A DNA stretch of 64,000 bases from G965205255 sp965205255 (GTDB taxonomy: Bacteria > Pseudomonadota > Gammaproteobacteria > Pseudomonadales > Endozoicomonadaceae). Below are positions 52,427 through 62,116 of this stretch, piece after piece. Made by a program: the position numbers and the translations under genes. Positions within the stretch are counted from its first letter, which is position 1; the number at the start of each line of letters is the position of its first letter. The notes under the pieces are model-generated. The model saw only the letters and a list, made by a program, of their open reading frames with translations. It was not told the DNA's origin and ran no database searches. The stretch covers positions 248,001-312,000 of the forward strand of contig OZ242051.1 of NCBI GenBank assembly GCA_965205255.1, written 5' to 3'.

Positions 52427-53791
52427 TCAATAATTTAAATTACCCAGTTCTCTGCTTGGCAGACCTTTTTCAAGATTTGTTTCCAGCACTTCCAGTGAAA
52501 CCCCTTTCGTTTCCGGGACTTTAAGATAGACAAAAATAAATGCAAGTACGGAAACCATCGCATAAATACCAAAAGTAATCAAAAACCCAACCGCATGAAG
52601 CACCGTAAGAAAAGTTGCTGACACCAAAAAATTAGCTCCCCACTGTACACCAGCCACAAAACTCATGCAAGAACCTCGCACTGACACCGGAAAAATCTCT
52701 GCAATAACAAGCCAAAATAATGAACCAACACTAAGACAATAACCAATGATATAAGTAAACAGACAAATCAAAGCTATAATTGAACTGGCTCCTGTACCCT
52801 GCAATAAAAAAATCATTAAAAACAGGCTGACAGCGATTAGCGCCAAACCTGTCAGTAAAAAATATCTGCGTCCGAGCCGATCAATATAAATAATGGTGAA
52901 GATGGTAGTCAAAAAGTTAACAACACCCAAACCAAGTGTCGCCAGAATTCGGGTGCTCTCTCCAGAAAAGCCCACCGACTGCATCACATACGGACCATAA
53001 TACATCACCGTATTAATACCAACAAACTGTTGTGTTATTCCCAATACTAATCCAATAACTAACATAGGACGTATACTTTTATGGAAAATCTGCCTGAATC
53101 CTGTTCTCTGAAAACCTGTCAGATACTTCATACCATTGATCTCAATATCTGCCTGTCGATCACTGTTACGTATTTTACGAAGTACTTCTCCTGCTTTTTT
53201 GTTACGGCCTTTTAATATAAGCCAGCGGGGAGAAAAAGGCATCAGCAACATACCTAAAGTCAATAGTAGAGCAGGAACCACACCAGAAAGAATCATTAAT
53301 CGCCAGTTATGTTGAGCGGTAAACACATATCCAACAATAAATGCGACCACTTGCCCACCGGTAAGAAATGCCCCGTTCCATAAAACCAGACTTCCCCTGG
53401 AGTGAGCCGGAGCAATCTCGGCAATAAACAGCGGTACCACATAAGAAGCTATACCAATAGCAATGCCTAATAAAAATCTTCCAATAATAAGCACTGACAG
53501 AGAGTTCGAATACGCAGCCATTAATGTTCCAGCCACAAAGACAACCCCAGTAATAATTAACGTATATTTACGTCCAATAATATCTGCAGTTTTTCCACTA
53601 AATAAAGCACCAAACAATGCACCCAACACACTAATACTAACCACTAGCTCAATTTGCGCATTACTGGCATTAAAGTGTTGCTGAATAAAAGGGGTTGCCC
53701 CTGCAATAATCGAAGTGTCAAATCCAAATAATAATCCGCCTAGTGCGGCAACCCCCACAACAAGAAAATTATAAAATTTATTTTTTTGCAT
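52427..53791 (-). CDS. MFS sugar porter, candidate inositol or hexose importer
   Basis: 454 residues from ATG 53791, preceded by GAGAGGT at good spacing; upstream codons to 53842 are rejected. It has 12 membrane segments with sugar-porter motifs: GGLLFGFDTSIIAGA, GRKYTL, PFSPRWL, QQFVGINTVMYY, DRLGRRYF and PETKGVSLE. It resembles the XylE/IolT group. Co-orientation with the inositol oxygenase 89 bp downstream points to myo-inositol as substrate, but sequence alone does not separate it from hexose. Confidence 0.9.
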   Translation of the reverse strand: MQKNKFYNFLVVGVAALGGLLFGFDTSIIAGATPFIQQHFNASNAQIELVVSISVLGALFGALFSGKTADIIGRKYTLIITGVVFVAGTLMAAYSNSLSVLIIGRFLLGIAIGIASYVVPLFIAEIAPAHSRGSLVLWNGAFLTGGQVVAFIVGYVFTAQHNWRLMILSGVVPALLLTLGMLLMPFSPRWLILKGRNKKAGEVLRKIRNSDRQADIEINGMKYLTGFQRTGFRQIFHKSIRPMLVIGLVLGITQQFVGINTVMYYGPYVMQSVGFSGESTRILATLGLGVVNFLTTIFTIIYIDRLGRRYFLLTGLALIAVSLFLMIFLLQGTGASSIIALICLFTYIIGYCLSVGSLFWLVIAEIFPVSVRGSCMSFVAGVQWGANFLVSATFLTVLHAVGFLITFGIYAMVSVLAFIFVYLKVPETKGVSLEVLETNLEKGLPSRELGNLNY

Positions 53792-53894
53792 ACGATCTAC
53801 CTCTCTGAAGCTGACAATATTCATCCTGTGACAAAAAGTCATACTCCAAAAAAAATAAGGATCAAAAGATTATAGACTTTACAGATGAACACCT

Positions 53895-53910
53895 GACAAA
53901 ATTTTTTGTC
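53895..53910. promoter_or_regulatory. Palindrome GACAAAA-TT-TTTTGTC, possible operator
   Basis: Perfect 7-bp arms about 105 bp upstream of the sugar porter start. The position suits an operator for the porter/inositol oxygenase genes. No regulator gene is near, so this is only suggestive. Confidence 0.3.
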
Positions 53911-53979
53911 ATAAAAAATTCTGCATCAAAAGAAAATCACACTTTATAAAAATTCCTTTTTCAACCTACTGCATAATAG

Positions 53980-54003
53980 CCCAGCCTCCTTAAAAGAGGC
54001 TTT
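53980..54003 (+). terminator. Intrinsic terminator on the plus strand with no annotated gene before it
   Basis: AGCCTCCTTAAAAGAGGCTTTTT: 6-bp stem, short loop, five T. Transcription entering from the left on the plus strand would stop here, yet the sugar porter is on the minus strand. A small RNA between 53843 and 53980 is one explanation. Confidence 0.55.
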
Positions 54004-54218
54004 TTAGCAAGCCATGCGCTGTAAATTTTCCACTCAGTTGAACATGAACCAACAATATCGTCATGGCATTCCAAGCACTGATTGGACAACTCATACCAAA
54101 ACCTGCTTCAATATAGTAGTTAAAAAGAGCTTTTGGTATTATTTTATAATGGACACAGCTTTACTTCGGTTCCATAAGCATATCTGTTCAGCGAATGTTC
54201 AGACTTACAACAATACCT

Positions 54219-55055
54219 TTACCCTTTAATTGATTTTTCTGTGATGCTTTTTCCGTTAAAGGTTCCACCGCTTATTTCAATTTCATCATTTTCTGAACCC
54301 GTGCGTTGTTTTATTTTAACTGGTAAATATTGCCATTTAGGTGCAAGCCATATCCATGTTTCACGTTTGTTATTTTTTCGTACTGTTTTAAAGCGTAAAG
54401 TATTTAAGTTACCAATGGAGGTTTTTAGAATTTCTTTACCATCTGCCCGCAGTTTTAAATTATATAACCCGTGTTTTCCTACAATCTTGTAGTATAAAGG
54501 AGATTTTTTTTGTTTAAGTAAATCTAGTCTTAGCTGAGTCTGATAACTCATTTCGTCTAGAGCTCCCTGACTTAACGCAATAGCCTGTGTTTTGTCGTTT
54601 TTTGTGTATGAGGCCTTTTTATTTGCCCAGTCGTACCGGACATTTTCTTTCTCTTTTGATCCAAGAACAGACTTAACCCTCTCGTATTCAAGAGGGTGCA
54701 CGGTATGATTAGCATTGTAAATAAATCGACTTTTTTCTTTATAACTCATTACCATAGCGCTGGCTTTGAAATACACCAACCACTGATTATCACTATAAGA
54801 CAATTTGCTTTTAGCAGATACCTTAAAAGGAAGCTTGCTTGTTTTGATAATGTAAGTGATATCAAAAGGTTTTAATAATTGAGAGGTAGAACCATCTGAT
54901 GCAGAGTGTGTTTTTTGGGTTTTTTGGATTTTTTGGGGTTTTTGTACAGATGATGAGTGATGATGTTCCAGTCCGGTTTTGGCAACGGCAGAAAAAGAAA
55001 ACACTATAAAAGCGGGCAGTAGCATTTTGCAGTGAAAAAATAAGCGAAATTTCAT
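54219..55055 (-). CDS. DUF3108-family exported protein
   Basis: 278 residues with a signal peptide (MKFRLFFHCKMLLPAFIVFSF, cut near AVA-K). A Lys/Gln/Thr-rich low-complexity linker of PKxxQK type repeats (about 38-50) precedes a beta-rich domain typical of DUF3108 (FDITYIIKTSKLPF..., YERVKS, DEMSYQTQLRLDL, TWIWLAPKWQYLPVKI). Function unknown, probably periplasmic. Location directly after purN on the same strand is common in gammaproteobacteria and supports the call. Confidence 0.85.
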   Translation of the reverse strand: MKFRLFFHCKMLLPAFIVFSFSAVAKTGLEHHHSSSVQKPQKIQKTQKTHSASDGSTSQLLKPFDITYIIKTSKLPFKVSAKSKLSYSDNQWLVYFKASAMVMSYKEKSRFIYNANHTVHPLEYERVKSVLGSKEKENVRYDWANKKASYTKNDKTQAIALSQGALDEMSYQTQLRLDLLKQKKSPLYYKIVGKHGLYNLKLRADGKEILKTSIGNLNTLRFKTVRKNNKRETWIWLAPKWQYLPVKIKQRTGSENDEIEISGGTFNGKSITEKSIKG

Positions 55056-55063
55056 AAAGGCAC

Positions 55064-55738
55064 CTATATCTGATCATTTTCAGTGGAGTATTGAAAACCC
55101 GTTGCTGGAAGTGGTCTGTTATCGAAAAACACCTGATTATTATGATAGTAAAGTTGTTTATTTGCCAGCCAGCCAACAGCGGTAGGAAATATTTTATGCT
55201 CCAGTACCTGGATGCGTTTTTGCAATGTATCTTCTGTATCTCCTTTTTCTATCAACAGTTTTGCCTGAATAATAATGGCTCCATCATCAAGTGCTTCTGT
55301 TACAAAGTGTACAGTCGCACCATGATATTTTTCGTTATTCTCAAGCACTCTCTTATGGGTATCAAGCCCTTTGTAGTTTGGCAAAATAGATGGGTGAATA
55401 TTGATCAGTTTACCAGAAAAATATCTCGTAAATGCAGGTGTTAGTATGCGCATAAAACCCGCCAGAACAACTAAGTTGGCATTGAGATTTATGATTGTAT
55501 TCTTTAAAGCACGGTCAAAATCTTCACGGCTTTTAAAGTCTTTATGTTTAATTGTAAATACAGAAATACCCGCATTACCGGCCCGAGTTAAGCCATAGGC
55601 TCCTTCTTTGTTGGAAATAACCCCCACAACTTGATATCCGAGAATGTGTTGTTGATCTATAAGTGCTTGCAGATTGCTTCCATTGCCTGAAATCAGAACC
55701 ACAACCCGATACGGTGAAGTTTTTATTTCTTCTGACAT
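55064..55738 (-). CDS. purN: Phosphoribosylglycinamide formyltransferase
   Basis: 224 residues. Third step of purine synthesis, transferring formyl from 10-formyl-THF to GAR. VVLISGNGSNLQALID (phosphate loop), LVVLAGFMRILTP, INIHPSILPNYKGLDTHKRVLE and GATVHFVTEALDDGAIIIQ carry the catalytic Asn, His and Asp. The start lies immediately after the purM stop, so the two are one operon. Confidence 0.96.
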   Translation of the reverse strand: MSEEIKTSPYRVVVLISGNGSNLQALIDQQHILGYQVVGVISNKEGAYGLTRAGNAGISVFTIKHKDFKSREDFDRALKNTIINLNANLVVLAGFMRILTPAFTRYFSGKLINIHPSILPNYKGLDTHKRVLENNEKYHGATVHFVTEALDDGAIIIQAKLLIEKGDTEDTLQKRIQVLEHKIFPTAVGWLANKQLYYHNNQVFFDNRPLPATGFQYSTENDQI

Positions 55739-56788
55739 TTATTTATCAATTCCAGTCAGAATAACAGGAGCACTTGTGGTTTGATCTTGTACATGACCGA
55801 TAATCCATGCGTTTTCCCCCGCATCACTTAACAGCTGAAGGGTTTTACTAGCACAGTTATTAGGCACGGTTACAATCATGCCTACACCACAGTTGAAGGT
55901 GCGATACATTTCAACAGGATCAATGTTGCCTTGTTGTTGAATCCAGTCAAACAGAGCGCTTTGTTGCCAGCTTTTTGTATCTATCACAGCCTGCATACCT
56001 GTAGGAAGTGTTCGGGGAAGGTTTTCCTGCAACCCCCCTCCAGTAATATGACAGATTGCATGAACCGGTACTTCTTTAATCAATCTGAGAATAGATTTTA
56101 CATAAATTTTTGTTGGAACCAACAATTGCTCAACCAACGACTGACCTTTAAGTTCAAGTGATAACGGGTTGTCTGTTGCAAGGGATAAAAGCTTACGAAT
56201 AAGCGAATAACCATTGGAATGAGGGCCACTGGAAGCCATTGCAATCATTGTGTCACCTGCCGCTACTTTAGCGCCACTGATGATATTATCCTTTTCTGCA
56301 ACGCCAACACAAAACCCTGCAAGATCGTAATCTTCACCATTATACATACCGGGCATTTCAGCGGTTTCTCCTCCGGCTAAAGCACATCCGGCCAGTTCGC
56401 AGCCTCTGCCAATTCCTTTTATCACAGACTCTGCTACATCTACATTAAGTTGACCCGTGGCATAATAATCGAGGAAAAAAAGCGGTTCAGCACCACTAAC
56501 AACGATATCGTTAACACACATAGCAACGAGATCGATACCGATAGTATTATGTTTATTAAGCATGACAGCAAGCTTGAGTTTACTGCCAACACCATCTGTA
56601 CCAGAAATAAGCACAGGCTTGCGATAACCTTTGGGCAGTTCACACATGGCACCAAAGCCACCTAGACCACCTAACATTTCAGGACGCTTTGTTTTATGCG
56701 CAACTGGTTTTATGCGTTCAACCAAGGAATTGCCGGCTTCAATATCGACACCTGCATCTTTGTAAGTCAGTGGAGTGGTTTTTGTCAT
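55739..56788 (-). CDS. purM: Phosphoribosylformylglycinamidine cyclo-ligase
   Basis: 349 residues. It converts FGAM to AIR in purine synthesis. YKDAGVDIEAGNSLVERIK, LISGTDGVGSKLKLA, DLVAMCVNDIVVSGAEPLFFLDY and GGGLQENLPRTLP are AIR-synthetase signatures. purN follows with no gap. Confidence 0.97.
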   Translation of the reverse strand: MTKTTPLTYKDAGVDIEAGNSLVERIKPVAHKTKRPEMLGGLGGFGAMCELPKGYRKPVLISGTDGVGSKLKLAVMLNKHNTIGIDLVAMCVNDIVVSGAEPLFFLDYYATGQLNVDVAESVIKGIGRGCELAGCALAGGETAEMPGMYNGEDYDLAGFCVGVAEKDNIISGAKVAAGDTMIAMASSGPHSNGYSLIRKLLSLATDNPLSLELKGQSLVEQLLVPTKIYVKSILRLIKEVPVHAICHITGGGLQENLPRTLPTGMQAVIDTKSWQQSALFDWIQQQGNIDPVEMYRTFNCGVGMIVTVPNNCASKTLQLLSDAGENAWIIGHVQDQTTSAPVILTGIDK

Positions 56789-57244
56789 CTTTACACTATC
56801 TAATCTGAATAATTAATGGTCGGTATTGTAGCAGTGCCAGACCCAGAGACCAACCTAAATGTTAGTTGGGCGCTTTTAATTGTAAACTCTGGCAGATGCT
56901 GAGCAAGCGATAGCATCATGCCTGAAGTGACATCCTGCATTCTTTGTTAATTTACCTGTTAAAGCAAGCCATAAACACAGGCTCATAACATAGTTATGAA
57001 GCTAATTTCAGTATTAGAAGCAGGTTTTAGCTTTATACTGCACCAACTAACTATACGTAAGTCTGAGAAGTCACCTAAAATAAATTTTAATATAAGATAA
57101 TAAAAAAAAGGTGCCAAAAAAAAACGGGCACCCTTTATGAAAAGGCTAAAGTTAATTTCACAACATTTAGCCTAAAACTTTTACATCCAGCTTCGATATT
57201 TTATATTTTCATGTCTTTATTCACTTTTCAAAAACCTTGGTTTT
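56789..57244. other. Intergenic region purM-chitinase
   Basis: No gene seen. It contains the purM promoter side and, near 57105-57137, the chitinase terminator. Otherwise AT-rich with no clear repeat. Confidence 0.5.
57105..57137 (-). terminator. Intrinsic terminator of the chitinase gene
   Basis: On the minus strand GGTGCC, an 11-nt loop (CG and nine T), GGCACC and a seven-T tract follow about 110 bp after the stop. A near-symmetric A/T flank could make it act on both strands. Confidence 0.75.
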
Positions 57245-59455
57245 CTAGTTTAAAACACTTAAAAATGCTTTATCAAAAGCAAGTGCTGGTATGGATGAGC
57301 TACTACATGTAGGAGAGACATAGCTGTGTGAGCATGGAGTATCTCTGTCAAATGACCAATAATGCAATCCTGCCAAGTGATTGCTTACTGCAAACTGTGC
57401 AATTGTTTTGATATTATCAAGGGTTGTAAATTCGTCTAGTACATCATTTTGAGCAATCATTGGCGTAAGTTCTATCCTGCTAAATGGAATCTTGAAAGTT
57501 TTACTGACTTCATTTGCAGCGGTAATTGCTGATGCACCCATGTCACATTTATTCTTACCTGATAGTTTTGTGCAACCATAAGAACCATAATCCATAACCA
57601 TTAAATTAACATCATAATCAAGACCTGCTTTATTTGCTGCTTCAATAGCCTGTTGACCCAATGAATTCAAAGAACCACCCTTAATGCCTAATGTGGCCAG
57701 CGTTAAACTAAACCGTACATGTGTTTTTTTCTGAGCCTCTGCAGCAGAATGCATAAGTTCATTTAATTGATTCTGGTTATATCCACCTTCTATATCAAAA
57801 TCAATGCCGACCAAATTCTTTGACTGATAACGTTTGATAAACGCTAGCATCTTATCAGCGCTATCACAGAAAAAGGCACCATTAGCCCCACCGGTAGATA
57901 TAACGTAATTGATATTTTTACTTTCAAACAGAGGAATGTTAACACCGGCAAGTTTTTCTGCTGAAACACCTCCCCAACTCTCACTACCACATGTACCTGT
58001 AGCAAACGCAAGGCTAACGGCTTTATTACCTGGTAATAGCTGTGATGGTGTCTTATCATCTCCCAACAAAGGTACTGAACTATTTTGTCCATTAACCTTT
58101 GTGCCAATGACGTAAGTATTCCAGTTCATATTAATACTGGCATCCTTGTAGGGAGAGAAAAACAAAGTTGCAGTATTCTGGTGATAAACAACAGATAAAG
58201 AAAGTGGTTCTGTTGACAGATTGAATTTCTGAGGAGATACAGTTGGAGTATAAACTTTATTATCATGCGTTACACTTTCTGCCGATACTGTATAAGCACG
58301 ACCTACAGGCAAATTTATGAGATTATACGAACCATTGTGCAGGCTGGATTGATAAGAAAAACCACTATTGTCTTTAAATGTTATCTCAGGTGCTTCATTG
58401 GCAGGAATGCTGCTTATACTACCCTTGACAACAACTGTTTTTACAGGTGTTCCTTTATAAGTGGCTTTTAGTGAACTGACCTTATTAGCTGAAATTTTTA
58501 CAGAAAATGGTAGATTTTCAGGTTGATACAGCGTGTATTTTGCTGTTATGGCACTTGCGCTTATCTGATATTCATCTCCTGCTATCAGGTCAGGTAATGT
58601 CTTTTGTTCTCCCCAAGGAACAGAAAAATTCGGTAATACTTTACCGGATGTTTGGTCTTTTATCATAAACACAGGGTTTGTGCTAACTCCTGTTGGTCTG
58701 GCATTGACAATTTTAATCATTAAAGCACCTGTCGCAGCAACAGACTTATAGCTCACTTTAACCTGTTTAGCGATGGTATCATTAATGGTTAACTGTCCAG
58801 GTGCAGCACTACCTGTCCATGTATTATTTTTTGAAGTAATAGAAGGAACATCAAAACGGTAGTGGTCATAAAGCAATCCTTTTAAAGCATAGACCTGATT
58901 CCAAGCTGCGTTTTTAATAGTATAACTATAGCCTTTATCGCCCGTCACCTTAATAACTGGGTGCAAGTTTTTTTCACCTGGGTTAGCTGGCAATACAAAA
59001 TCTACTTCACCCTGTTTTGGAGCTGGTGGGACTGCGTTTGTATACACAGCTATATTACTAACTTTAGTATCAGGTGAACCGTTAAACTTCACTGTAATTC
59101 TGCCACCTTGCTTGAGGCTTGTGTTCACCCAAGAACCTGATGGAAAATTAAGTGATGCACTTACCTGATCTTTATTTACCGTTAACACAGGATTTTCAGG
59201 GTAAGATAAATCACCAAAGTCTCCCCAAAACGAAGAACCTTTTGCCAGAACTTTACTGGTTTTAAACTCAATCATAGCCTGCTGAAGATCAACGGGTGAA
59301 CCGCAATTATTTTGCAATGTTATTGACTTAACCCAACCCGACGAACTACTATCGGCTTTGATACATGTTACAGGTGTCGGTGCCACCAAGGCAAAAGCAG
59401 ACATCGATGATGCTAACCATAAAACAAAATTAGAGCCTATAAATATTTTTTTCAT
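57245..59455 (-). CDS. Secreted GH18-family chitinase
   Basis: 736 residues from ATG 59455 (GAAGG close upstream); the TTG at 59473 is rejected. Signal peptide MKKIFIGSNFVLWLASSMSAFA. About residues 20-140 form a beta-rich cellulose/chitin-binding-like domain with a Cys pair. Two or more Ig/CNA-like beta modules follow (about 145-430). The C-terminal catalytic barrel (about 430-736) has LAFATGTCGSESWGG and the GH18 motif D-F-D-I-E (VGIDFDIEGG), plus VMDYGSYGC and HYWSFDRDTP. The catalytic acid is the Glu of that motif. The layout recalls the secreted chitinase of Legionella (recalled, not checked). Likely exported by type II secretion. Confidence 0.9.
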   Translation of the reverse strand: MKKIFIGSNFVLWLASSMSAFALVAPTPVTCIKADSSSSGWVKSITLQNNCGSPVDLQQAMIEFKTSKVLAKGSSFWGDFGDLSYPENPVLTVNKDQVSASLNFPSGSWVNTSLKQGGRITVKFNGSPDTKVSNIAVYTNAVPPAPKQGEVDFVLPANPGEKNLHPVIKVTGDKGYSYTIKNAAWNQVYALKGLLYDHYRFDVPSITSKNNTWTGSAAPGQLTINDTIAKQVKVSYKSVAATGALMIKIVNARPTGVSTNPVFMIKDQTSGKVLPNFSVPWGEQKTLPDLIAGDEYQISASAITAKYTLYQPENLPFSVKISANKVSSLKATYKGTPVKTVVVKGSISSIPANEAPEITFKDNSGFSYQSSLHNGSYNLINLPVGRAYTVSAESVTHDNKVYTPTVSPQKFNLSTEPLSLSVVYHQNTATLFFSPYKDASINMNWNTYVIGTKVNGQNSSVPLLGDDKTPSQLLPGNKAVSLAFATGTCGSESWGGVSAEKLAGVNIPLFESKNINYVISTGGANGAFFCDSADKMLAFIKRYQSKNLVGIDFDIEGGYNQNQLNELMHSAAEAQKKTHVRFSLTLATLGIKGGSLNSLGQQAIEAANKAGLDYDVNLMVMDYGSYGCTKLSGKNKCDMGASAITAANEVSKTFKIPFSRIELTPMIAQNDVLDEFTTLDNIKTIAQFAVSNHLAGLHYWSFDRDTPCSHSYVSPTCSSSSIPALAFDKAFLSVLN

Positions 59456-60222
59456 TACCCTTCCCGTGTGCAATAAAAATAAAAATAAAAGAAAAAATAA
59501 AAGAAAAAATAAAAGAAAAAAACCTTATTCTTTCTTATAAAAATGAGTTGGTCACACAAAAAAAATATCACTGCTACAGAATGATATTATGATTTGTAAT
59601 ATCAGCGACAACTTCATTGTAAAACGTGAAATATCCAATTTAAGACAAGTACGGATATATTATTGACGTAGTATACATTTTTTAAAAAAAGGAACAAAAG
59701 ACTTTCTATTTTAAGGTCGAAGTAATAACTGTGTAATTATGCTCATTGGCAGACCGCAAAGCATTGATCTTCTCAATTGACTTACCTTTTAAAAGATTTC
59801 TTTTTCAATGAGAATCTTACAACCCAGCATAAAATGCCTGACATACAAGTTAAAAAATAAGTTCTAATCATAACCTGTTAATAGGTTGCTTTGCAAGAGT
59901 CTGCTGATGCTATGTTTCCATAGATTATTTTCAAGCCCTCTATCCAACAATAACGGGCCAATAAAAAAGCCTGAAATATATATGCTTTAAAAACTTCAGG
60001 TTTCTTCTCGATGAACAGAGCTAACAAAAAAACTTGATCGTATAAAAAATGCCATACAACCAAAAAGACACGTCTTGTGTCGTAATATCTATGAAATAAA
60101 TTAAATGACGACGGACTTAAAATTTAAACGCATTTCAAGCCAAATGATTTTAAAACGTGTATTGTATAAATGCAGGCACAATACTGATAAATATTGCCTG
60201 CTATTATTAAACAAAGCTTTTA
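59456..60222. other. Intergenic region chitinase-smpB
   Basis: AT-rich. It contains the chitinase leader with the 12-bp repeat at 59485-59520. No credible gene: a 61-codon frame at 59878-60063 has no family signal. I looked for tmRNA next to smpB and saw no recognisable ends. Confidence 0.5.
59485..59520. repeat. 12-bp tandem repeat (ATAAAAGAAAAA x3) in the chitinase leader
   Basis: Three perfect units lie 30-65 bp upstream of the chitinase ATG, in the zone expected for promoter or 5' UTR. Short repeats like this can change number by slippage. Confidence 0.85.
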
Positions 60223-60708
60223 TTAACGAACACTGTGCCTGACCATACGTTGTTTTTCAATGTTCCATTCACGATCTTTAGTACTTGCACGTTTATCAAA
60301 CTCTTTTTTTCCTTTTGCAACACGGACTTCTGCCTTTACAAGATGACGCTTCCAGTAAAGCCGGGTGCAAATACAGGTTTGTCCCTGCTGTTGCGTAGCA
60401 CCAAATAATTTTGCCAGTTCTTTTTGATTCAATAATAATTTGCGATCTCTGCGAGGATCAGCAATAACATGCGTAGACACAGTATCCAACGGAGTAATAT
60501 TGGTACCTATCAACCAACCTTCGCCATCTTTTAGCAATACATAGCTATCTACCAGCTGGACTTTCCCCGCACGCAAACTCTTTACCTCCCACCCAGTGAG
60601 AGACAACCCCGCTTCATACGAATCATGTAAATGGTATTCGTGGCGAGCTTTTTTATTGACCACAATAGTGGAGCCGCCACCGGCGGACTTTTTCTGTTTA
60701 TTTGCCAT
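60223..60708 (-). CDS. smpB: SsrA-binding protein SmpB
   Basis: 161 residues from ATG 60708 (MANKQKKS); the frame extends upstream to 60816 but only into fucP-overlapping sequence. SmpB brings tmRNA to stalled ribosomes. IVVNKKARHEYHL, YEAGLSLTGWEVKSLRAGKVQL and KGKKEFDKRASTKDREW are conserved, with the basic C-terminal tail EKQRMVRHSVR. It starts 32 bp after the FucP-like gene on the same strand. Confidence 0.96.
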   Translation of the reverse strand: MANKQKKSAGGGSTIVVNKKARHEYHLHDSYEAGLSLTGWEVKSLRAGKVQLVDSYVLLKDGEGWLIGTNITPLDTVSTHVIADPRRDRKLLLNQKELAKLFGATQQQGQTCICTRLYWKRHLVKAEVRVAKGKKEFDKRASTKDREWNIEKQRMVRHSVR

Positions 60709-60740
60709 GTGCAAGATTATACGGTTTGTCAGCGTAAAAG

Positions 60741-62030
60741 CTAGTAGCCATTCAATTTTTTTGCAAAACCTCTGTTTGTTAGAAAAAAGGCAAATAGCAA
60801 AATGTATACAAAACAAATAGCCGGCGCAAAAAACGAGTGGGCAATATTTGTTGCATCGGAAATCAACCCCATAATCGCTGTCATAAATGCCCCCCCGGCC
60901 ATACCTGTTACAATAAATGATGAGGCATAAGCGGTATATTGCCCAAGACCACGAATACTGAGTGTAAAAATAGTGGGATACATCATCGACATAAAAAAGC
61001 TGATAGCCACCATGGAAGACACAGCACTCATTCCACTACCATAGATAGCATTTAAACAAAGACAAACATTAATCAAAGCAAAAAGACCAAGTAAAAATCT
61101 GTCTGAAACATAATTGAGTACATAAGAGGAAATAAAACGCCCAAGTGTAAATAATACCAATGAAACAAGAATGTAGTTAGAAGCATGATCTGCTGTCATA
61201 TGATTGGTATACATACAATAACGAATAGTATAACTCCAGATACCAAACTGAGCACCCACATAAAGAAACTGTGCCAATATACCAAACATGAAATAAGGTT
61301 TTTTACTCAAAACCCTTAAAGCTTGGCGATACCCCCTTAAACTTAGTTTATAACCCGCTGTAACCTCAGAAGCCGGAAACTTTGTAAAAAAAATAATAAT
61401 GCCTAAAACCACAACCATCGAAGCAATTGCCATGTAAGGGTCAACTACCTGTTTAATAGAGTGAGTAAAAATCTTATGGAGTTCATGAACAGACAACGTA
61501 TCCCGCATCTCATTGGTAACATTAACACTTTGTTTCAATATTAATAATTTACCCAGCAATACAGCAAAAATCGCGCCCAATCCATTAAAAGCCTGTGCAA
61601 AGGTTAGACGCTTTGCTGCTGTGTCTTCATCACTTAATAACGCCACATAAGGGTTGGCTGAGACTTCAAGAAATGAACACCCTGCAGCTGCAATAAACAA
61701 TGCCACGAGAAAAAAATAATAAGACAGAAGGTCAGCTGCCGGATAAAAAAGATAAGAGCCACAACACACCAACAAAAGTCCAAACAATATTGCTGTTTTA
61801 TAAGAGTATCGACTGATAAACAAAGAAGCTGGTATTGCAAAAATGCTATAACCAATAAAAAATGCGAACTGCACCAGGCCGGACTGAAAGTCGTTTAATG
61901 CAAATGCGCTCTTAAATTGAGCAATTAAAATATCGTTTAAGTTTTCTAGCATCCCCCAGATAAAAAACAAACTGATAAGTAATATAACAGGCAACACTGA
62001 GATTTGTTGTTTTTTCTTGTTAAACGCCAT
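60741..62030 (-). CDS. FucP-like MFS sugar permease
   Basis: 429 residues from ATG 62030 with AGGA eight bases upstream. Twelve membrane segments. Fucose/glucose/galactose permease features: FFIWGMLENLNDILIAQF, QSGLVQFAFFIGY, and FLEVSANPYVALL with AKRLTFAQAFNGLGA. It imports a sugar with protons. It sits after the fucose-isomerase-like gene, suggesting L-fucose, D-arabinose or a related deoxy-sugar as substrate. Confidence 0.9.
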   Translation of the reverse strand: MAFNKKKQQISVLPVILLISLFFIWGMLENLNDILIAQFKSAFALNDFQSGLVQFAFFIGYSIFAIPASLFISRYSYKTAILFGLLLVCCGSYLFYPAADLLSYYFFLVALFIAAAGCSFLEVSANPYVALLSDEDTAAKRLTFAQAFNGLGAIFAVLLGKLLILKQSVNVTNEMRDTLSVHELHKIFTHSIKQVVDPYMAIASMVVVLGIIIFFTKFPASEVTAGYKLSLRGYRQALRVLSKKPYFMFGILAQFLYVGAQFGIWSYTIRYCMYTNHMTADHASNYILVSLVLFTLGRFISSYVLNYVSDRFLLGLFALINVCLCLNAIYGSGMSAVSSMVAISFFMSMMYPTIFTLSIRGLGQYTAYASSFIVTGMAGGAFMTAIMGLISDATNIAHSFFAPAICFVYILLFAFFLTNRGFAKKLNGY

Positions 62031-62116
62031 TAAAAATATCCTGAATATGTTTAATAAAAACACAACACCATGTCACAATGATGTTGCGCACATAATATTT
62101 ATTAAATTCCTTCAGA

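Larger units (their letters stand above)
53792..54218. other. Intergenic region upstream of the sugar porter
   Basis: No convincing gene. It holds a 16-bp palindrome at 53895-53910 and a plus-strand terminator at about 53980-54003. A 71-codon frame at 54014 lacks any family signal and I do not call it. Confidence 0.5.

Noticed and set aside
54014..54229. 71-codon plus-strand frame after the orphan terminator
   Set aside because: No family motif and no ribosome binding site; it overlaps the end of the DUF3108 gene.
59878..60063. 61-codon minus-strand frame between chitinase and smpB
   Set aside because: Composition and lack of a start context make it look like chance in AT-rich DNA.
59456..60222. 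tmRNA (ssrA) next to smpB
   Set aside because: I could not find the tRNA-like ends or a tag frame; a covariance-model search would decide.
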